Part shown: positions 59,696-64,000 of the stretch, one piece after another
Layout: every line of letters starts with the position of its first letter
How positions within the stretch are numbered: position 1 is the stretch's first letter
Assembly: GCA_025618425.1 (NCBI GenBank)
Contig: CM046847.1
Location: 1,906,134 to 1,970,133 of the forward strand
Direction: 5' to 3'
DNA: 64,000 bases
DNA from: Heliocidaris tuberculata
Taxonomy: Eukaryota; Echinodermata; Echinoidea; Camarodonta; Echinometridae
Position numbers and translations under genes: made by a program
Notes under the pieces: generated by a model
Database searches by the model: none
What the model was told of the DNA's origin: nothing
What the model saw: only the letters and a program-made list of their open reading frames with translations

Positions 59696-61748
59696 TAGTC
59701 CAGGACCACCAGGCAATCGAGCCTCGGACTAGAACGAAAATTTTGTCTCTATAGCCTCTTATTTGTGTAGGGTCGGCTCTTCACGATGTGTAGTTGGAAA
59801 AATCGCTATAATTTTATTTTTCCTCATGCATATATGATTGGGCCTAGGCTCTACTCCTTCAAGAATCTGTTCGACTTACCAATTTGACTGTAAAATCTGT
59901 TTAATGCTTTGTTTTATTGTTTTTTCAAACCTTACAAGAATATCAAAAAGATGAACAATAGATAAAAATAGTAATCATACACACACACACACGCACACAC
60001 ACAGGCGGGGATCGGGGGGGGGGGGCAGGGGGCACAGTGCTCCCATTTTCTCAAGTACCTGACAAGTGCCCCATTTTATTTCTAAAAAGTGCCCCTTTCT
60101 GATAATTTTGAGAAAATATTACTATTACTTGCTTAAATTATGGGCACATTCGAGCGTTATTAAAGGGTGACTAAAATAGAAAATTAATTGCCCATTTTTC
60201 GTTGGAAGGAGTCATCAGGAGCCTAAAAATATCTATCACACACTTTTTTATGCATTCAGTCGTATTTCATAATCATTTGAAAAGTACATTTTTGCTGATT
60301 TACAGTCATAAGCCCGCCCCTAAAAAAACCCATCGAAGCGACATCATGATCACGTGATCTGTGACGTACGAGAAGTAAGGGAAAATATTCCACCAACCTA
60401 TATACCGTGCGCGCCCGCAGGCCCCGGCAGGCCCAGCCCGGTGCAGAGCATGACATTCACCGCATCGACCATTTGCATCGCATATTTTCGTGTGTTTAAT
60501 TCCTCACAATAAATTTGATTTTGGGACACAATTTCATCAATAATGCCAAATCGGTGTATAGTTGCGGGCTGTAGCAAGACCCCTAAAGATGATGTAAGCC
60601 TACGTACATCATTTTCCTAAAGATGAAAATCTACGGAAATTGTGGGTTGCAAAGGTATGCTCACGCGGGCATAGTGGCAAGGGCCAAGCGAGTGGAGTAC
60701 AATTTGCAGTGATCACTTTTCTTCTCCAGCAGCTGCAGCGGCTTCACCCGCGGCCCCTTCCCCCTCGACCCCTTCACCATGCCCTGGCGCGTCTTCTGCG
60801 AGGGGTTCAAACATATATGGTCGAATTCCCCTTGCCACTGCACTTGAGCTTCTTCTCTTTCGGAATCGATAAAAACATCTGATAAATCAAAGTTCGTATC
60901 TGGTTCAAAAAAGTCCTCCAAATCGGACTCGCGATCACTATCCATCTCTCTAAGTTACTCGAAGAATTCAGCCAAAAATCTAAGTCAGTACTTGTACTGT
61001 ATAGTACATGTAAAGCGAAGGAAAAAAAAGGCGAGAGTAAAAACAAACCAAACAAAAGCATTCACCAGTCGCTTAGTACGAAGGGGAACATAGTTGCCGT
61101 ACTAAAGATGTGTAGTACATTGCACAGACGCATAAAACGGCTGTGTACGCGTTTAAGACCAATGCAAAACTATCGTTCGGCAAGCTCAGATGGATGAGAA
61201 CATTGTTCAAAGAAAAGTTTAAAAAACAAAACAAGAGCTGTATATTGGGGCAAAAGTGTTCACTGATCTTGTAGAAAATATATTGATAATGACTATTCAC
61301 TCCTAAGACTATATTGATTAATTTCCCTTTTTCATAAATTGTCCGTTGAACAGAGGGGTCAAATACCGCATTGTGTGTACAATGTTACATTGCCGCAGCC
61401 TGCAGATCTTGTGCCTCTTACTCTTCATACGTCACTTGGGGGTGTGACGTCAATTAGCCAATCAGCTCACGAGTTTTAAGGAACGGTCCCAAAACCTCTA
61501 CTTTTCCCCCTTTTTCGCCAAAACGAGACATAATTTTGACAATCAATTGCCAGATTCGTGATTTGAAAGCAAAAATACATGGAAACAGCACCTTTTTTCT
61601 CTCTAATTTATTCACCCTTTAAGGTTATAATACAAAAAGGGGTTTTCTCTAGATCCAGAGCATTTTGGGCAGCAAAGCTTGGTTTAGGGGCACTTTGGTG
61701 TTCTTTTCAGGGCCGTATTACACCCCCTACCCGATGGAAATTTTTGTC

Positions 61749-61780
<32 letters not shown>

Positions 61781-62973
61781 TCCATATTCTTTCCTTCTGA
61801 CAAAATTCGGTCCATGGGCTTTAAGGGAAAAACTTTCCCCAATTTTTAGGGGCTGTCTGACAACCCATCCCGACGGAAAATTTTGTCAGTTTTTGTGTTT
61901 TGGTAATGTATAGTCATATACCTTCCTCCTGACAAAGGTTGGCGCATATGTTAGATGGGTTGAAATCGACCCCTACTTTTGAGCCCTTTAGGGGGGGGGG
62001 GCTCTGGGGACAAAACGGGGCGGCTTCGTTCGAGCTGACAATTTTTTTTTCGCAAATGACATGGATGGTCTAAGTAACTTTAAGGGGTCAAATCCCATAT
62101 GTAAAATGGGGTGAGTATTTCGGGACAGGCTCCCAGACTAATACGTATTCAATAAGCTTCTCAAATGGTTTTCAAGTAGGCGCAATTTGTGACTTTTTTG
62201 TGACAGATAACCCCTATATCACTTAATACATAGGATTTGGACTCAGTTTGTCCAGCGGAGGCGCTATGGCTCAGTAGTGGAGCCGTGGTCTCGTAGCTGG
62301 GAGTGCCCGGGTTCGAAACCAAATGCAATTTGATAAGGCATTAATATCTCTTTATGAAGTCCCTCAGAGAGGACTTAAAGCTATCGGTCTCCTGGTTGAA
62401 TACTTTTAGTAGTCAAGTAAAATAAATAACCAACGAATTTTAAAAAATCGTCTGATGGCAGCGCCATTTCGCACGATGGCCGCCACGCCCCTCAGTATCT
62501 AAATCTGCTTATCTAAATTTGCTTATCCAAATCTGTATACCAAAATTCGGTGTGTTTCTTAAAAGAATGCAGTATAATGATCGGCTAACTCCACAAATGC
62601 TCAAGAAATTCTATCAAACGTTTTCTTCTTTACGGGAACACGGGTCTCAGCTACCGTAGTGCAATTCTTATTGGAGAGATTGTAATTTTGTAACAAAAGG
62701 AATAAATGGAAAGAACCTAGTCATAAAATGAAAAGGATCAGTTGATTTCATAATCACATTTTTTTTGTTTGACTTTTTCATTTAGTTACATTAAATTATA
62801 ATCTTTACGGGATGACCAATTTACACCTGTGGACAATCTCTACTAATTTAGTCGTGCTTTAAATCTTAAACAAGGTTAAGTACGCTTTCACGATTCCTGA
62901 CATGTTGTTTTCTCTTTTTTAACAGTTATGGATGGCGAAGACTGACGATGCTGATGCTGAAAATCAGGAATAA
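46164..62973 (+). CDS. 14-3-3 protein, complete, five coding exons
   Basis: Exons 46164-46460, 55207-55348, 56815-56978, 59116-59211 and 62926-62973 join with agreeing phases (0, 1, 0, 0) to give 248 residues and TAA. It binds phosphoserine/threonine motifs as a dimer in the cytosol and nucleus. Seen here: [15 protein letters not shown] (helix 1-2, dimer interface), [20 protein letters not shown] with the groove Lys and Arg, [10 protein letters not shown] with the Arg-Tyr pair, [19 protein letters not shown], and [22 protein letters not shown] rather than RRASWR points to the zeta/gamma-like group, not epsilon. Oddities: NPIRLGL instead of the usual HPIRLGL, LWMAK instead of LWTSD, and a short acidic tail ending ENQE. 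An AG acceptor just before the ATG implies an upstream non-coding exon. AATAAA at 63453 and 63802 are possible poly(A) signals. Confidence 0.93.
46672..46838. repeat. (TTC)n, about 165 bp, start of 14-3-3 intron 1
   Basis: Nearly pure TTC triplets with two CTTCC interruptions. It lies 210 bp after the exon 1 donor. Confidence 0.95.
46840..47120. repeat. Repeat R fragment
   Basis: Contains GCGAGGAAGCAAAGCGACCG (46923) and the CGCCCGGGGCACGTGCCC block seen in the other R copies near 15725 and 40610. Confidence 0.65.
47148..47418. mobile_element. GGCGGATCCAGGATTT element, copy 4
   Basis: CAGTGGCGGATCCAGGATTT at the left and CCTGGATCCGCCACTG at the right are inverted. Inside are three tandem units of about 75 bp, each with TCTCTGACAAGC or equivalent and an A run. 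Confidence 0.8.
48612..48685. repeat. (TA)n microsatellite
   Basis: About 36 TA units with one interruption. Confidence 0.95.
48736..49128. mobile_element. Penelope-like inverted pair with identical 114-bp arms
   Basis: 48736-48849 and 49015-49128 are exact inverted copies by eye. Each has CTGATGAAGGGCAGGTGCCC followed by GAAAGCTTGGTC, a block typical of Penelope-like element termini. The 165-bp spacer is AT-rich. TA/CA microsatellites flank both sides. Confidence 0.65.
50406..54169 (+). pseudogene. LINE ORF2: endonuclease and reverse transcriptase, one frameshift
   Basis: About 1250 codons in two frames. Frame 1 (50406-53168) carries an APE-type endonuclease: [13 protein letters not shown] (metal-binding Glu), [15 protein letters not shown] and TPDHSAV. 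Reverse transcriptase blocks follow: [47 protein letters not shown] and [10 protein letters not shown] with the catalytic YADD. The frame then breaks near 53119-53134 in a T-rich run, and the rest continues in the next frame to 54169, with [18 protein letters not shown], a CCHC-type zinc motif. The single 1-base change separates two otherwise open halves, so this copy is young but inactive unless the shift is an assembly error. Confidence 0.9.
54184..54310. repeat. (GT)n microsatellite in LINE 3' region
   Basis: GT repeats, interrupted by GA and G runs, directly after the ORF2 stop. Confidence 0.9.
54799..54935. repeat. CTTGTGGGGTACAAA short repeats
   Basis: Three forward copies of CTTGTGGGGTACAAA and a reversed partial copy (CCCCACAAG) follow the LINE tail; TTTGTGGGGTACAGA ends the window at about 63986. 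Confidence 0.7.
55207..55348 (+). CDS. 14-3-3 coding exon 2
   Basis: Acceptor TTCAATTTATCAG, donor GTAGGT, phase 0 in and 1 out. Encodes [30 protein letters not shown] and the acidic EEESAKK loop. Confidence 0.92.
55418..55700 (-). mobile_element. tRNA-derived SINE, minus orientation
   Basis: On the minus strand: A box TGTGGTCTAGTGGGTAAG, B box GGTTCGAATCC, then a body and a tail GCGCTATACAAGAACCC with ATT triplets. Confidence 0.8.
55855..55915 (+). mobile_element. SINE 3' end
   Basis: GGCGCTATATAAATCCAATT with an ATT tail, the same 3' end as the SINE at 14051; the head is missing. Confidence 0.7.
56560..56775 (-). mobile_element. Degenerate SINE, minus orientation
   Basis: Aligns in order with the SINE at 55418-55700 (CAGCGCTTCCAAAG, TCACCTGGGTTGAGAGTGG, ATCCACTAGACTACG) but is decayed. 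It ends just before exon 3 of the 14-3-3 gene. Confidence 0.6.
56815..56978 (+). CDS. 14-3-3 coding exon 3
   Basis: Acceptor GTTGTATCTCTAG, donor GTTAGT, phase 1 in and 0 out. Encodes [15 protein letters not shown] and [20 protein letters not shown]. Confidence 0.92.
56994..57850. mobile_element. Outer MITE with GGGTGCGTTT-type ends
   Basis: AGGGTGCGTTTGTAGCT at the left and AGCTATAAACGCATCCT at the right match in 14 of 17 positions when inverted. It begins 15 bp after the exon 3 donor and contains the 0.4-kb palindrome. Confidence 0.6.
57203..57623. mobile_element. 0.4-kb palindrome of GTCGAC/CATGTCGAC units
   Basis: The two halves are inverted copies around about 57412, with the shared series CTACTTGACGACATGACAAG, ATCTTGTCAAGTCGAC, AAGATATTTAACTTAC and AAAAGTTCATGTCGTC-like. 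Few mismatches separate the arms. Confidence 0.85.
59116..59211 (+). CDS. 14-3-3 coding exon 4
   Basis: Acceptor ATGTGTTTAG, donor GTAAGT, phase 0. Encodes [18 protein letters not shown] and [14 protein letters not shown]. Confidence 0.92.
59425..59545 (+). mobile_element. tRNA-like SINE head
   Basis: A box TGGTCGAGCGGTAACG and B box GGTTCGAATCTC; the A-B spacing is larger than in most tRNAs, like a class II tRNA-derived SINE. Confidence 0.65.
59598..59694. repeat. (CT)n microsatellite
   Basis: About 48 CT units with a short CTTT interruption. Confidence 0.95.
60164..61618. mobile_element. THAP-bearing DNA transposon, TTAA flanked, non-autonomous
   Basis: TTAA (60160-60163) precedes AGGGTGACTAAA and TTATTCACCCT is followed by TTAA (61619-61622). 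Inside are a plus-strand THAP fragment and a minus-strand acidic frame beginning [16 protein letters not shown] (60945 down). THAP domains are common DNA-binding parts of transposases. No catalytic core is seen. Confidence 0.6.
60543..60719 (+). pseudogene. THAP zinc-finger fragment
   Basis: ATG opens [20 protein letters not shown], the C-x4-C start of a THAP domain. A frameshift gives [19 protein letters not shown], and another gives [10 protein letters not shown], the C-x2-H end. All THAP landmarks (C2CH, the invariant Trp, DHF) are present but in three frames, so it is broken. The later conserved AVPTIF-type end was not found. Confidence 0.75.
62252..62400 (+). mobile_element. tRNA-derived SINE head
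   Basis: A box TGGCTCAGTAGTGG, B box GGTTCGAAACC; the body that follows has GGACTTAAAGC. The tail is not recognised. Confidence 0.7.
62926..62973 (+). CDS. 14-3-3 coding exon 5 with stop
   Basis: Acceptor TCTCTTTTTTAACAG, phase 0. Encodes [15 protein letters not shown] and TAA. Confidence 0.88.
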   Translation, partial: LWMAKTDDADAENQE

Positions 62974-63672
62974 TATCACGTGTTCCTACTTCAAGCCGAT
63001 ATCTAGTCATGTTGCTAAATAGTACCTTATAGACATTGCATGCTTCACATTTGTACATTAATTGAACCGACAAATTCACAGTGACGTTTTATTTTGCCGA
63101 GATCGTGGAATGAAAATTTCGAATACTTTGTTATATAAATTGGTGATGGTTTTGTTTTTAATGATTTTTTCTCTAATTGGATTATACAGATTTTAAGGTG
63201 TATGAATTTAAAGGAATTAATTTCGTGTGCTTGACTGGTGCACGAGCTCAGGGGCGGCGATTTATTATCACGCCGGGGAGGGGGTTGTTGTTGTTGTGAT
63301 ATTCACACTTCACACTTAATTGACGTTTACATATGAGGAGCGTAGTTCTCGAGTCATCTGCTTTAAGAAGTTCCGATATTACATTACGAAGTCGCACGAC
63401 CATTACAAATTAGTGTGAGTCCGAAAATTTCTTCGATGTATTTTTTGTATGAAATAAAAATACTTTTGTTTACTCTGTAAGTAGAGCAGATGGATCTCTT
63501 TAACCTTTGTCTTCTATTATCTCTCAGGACCCGTAGACATGATGTACCAATAGACCTGTTCACAAAGTTCACAAAATTTATGGATGTCTCTTTCCTGGGG
63601 ACCTTATAACGAGGTATTCCATTAACCTGTTATTAATGAATGAACTACAATACTTGGAATCCAGTTTGCATA
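62974..63672 (+). other. 14-3-3 3' UTR and flank
   Basis: AT-rich sequence after the stop, with a candidate AATAAA at 63453. No other gene recognised. Confidence 0.5.
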
Positions 63673-63770
63673 CATTACTTGTTGCTATGTCTGAAAAGCC
63701 TCTGACAAGCTTTCAGGTTGTCAAGAACAACCTTTGTTTTTAAAGTATGCATAAAAATTTGAATATAATT
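63673..63770. repeat. Dispersed repeat shared with 14-3-3 intron 3
   Basis: CAGGTTGTCAAGAACAACC and neighbouring ATTACTTGTTGCTATGTC recur inverted at 57935-58015. Confidence 0.75.
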
Positions 63771-64000
63771 ATTTGTGAATAGGTATGTTGAGTATGTGAA
63801 TAAACTTTGTGAGATATTAAAAGCGACAAAATGCATACGAATGGAAAGGGCTGTCTTATGATTTGTTCGACTTCATTGTCATTTTTAAAACCTTTCAAAT
63901 CATGCAAATGTTTTTAAATCTTTCAAAGGTGGCTCATGAACGATGCGAGCTTGTGTGTGTGTGTGTGTGGGCTTACACAGATTCATTTGTGGGGTACAGA

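Overview
The window is animal nuclear DNA: multi-exon genes with GT-AG introns in all three phases, tRNA-derived SINEs, LINE, DIRS and Penelope-like debris, dozens of small inverted-repeat transposons, long simple repeats and many poly-C/poly-G runs. Gene content (a metazoan laccase-like multicopper oxidase, a monocarboxylate-transporter-like MFS protein, 14-3-3, a DUF7869-type protein) and the style of the repeats suggest a marine invertebrate deuterostome, most likely an echinoderm such as a sea urchin. That placement is inference. Bases 25626-26125 are exactly 500 Ns, a placeholder assembly gap.

Layout. (1) 1-8272, minus strand: an 11-exon gene read from splice signals and phase continuity. 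It encodes a small N-terminal domain, a linker made of three tandemly duplicated phase-1 exons, a Cys/His cluster, a Pro-Ser repeat exon and a long DUF7869-type exon that runs off the window. (2) 8306-14430: an inverted-repeat element directly upstream of that gene, further nested inverted-repeat elements and a SINE. (3) 14462-19127, plus strand: three exons of a laccase-like oxidase holding the first cupredoxin domain with its HWHG and HWWHAH copper ligands; later exons are not seen before the gap. (4) 19.3-25.6 kb: a large inverted structure with 15-bp tandem arrays in opposite orientation, then repeated blocks carrying palindromic borders. (5) 27520-29433, plus: the last two exons of an MFS transporter; 34956-35106, plus: the first exon of another MFS protein with no recognisable continuation. 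(6) 35-42 kb: two copies of a ~2-kb terminal-repeat element, one inserted in a decayed DIRS retrotransposon with an 8-bp target duplication. (7) 46164-62973, plus: a complete five-exon 14-3-3 gene (248 aa) whose first intron contains a long L1/Tx1-like LINE and whose other introns and flank hold SINEs, a 0.4-kb palindrome and a THAP-bearing transposon.

The genes do not form a pathway; the window is dominated by transposon biology. The best-supported new observations are the tandem exon expansion in the DUF7869 gene, the nested hAT-like insertions (CAGG...CCTG ends, 8-bp duplications) seen with their empty sites, three unrelated element types sharing TTAA target sites with AGG/CCT-type ends, and the inverted 15-bp arrays.
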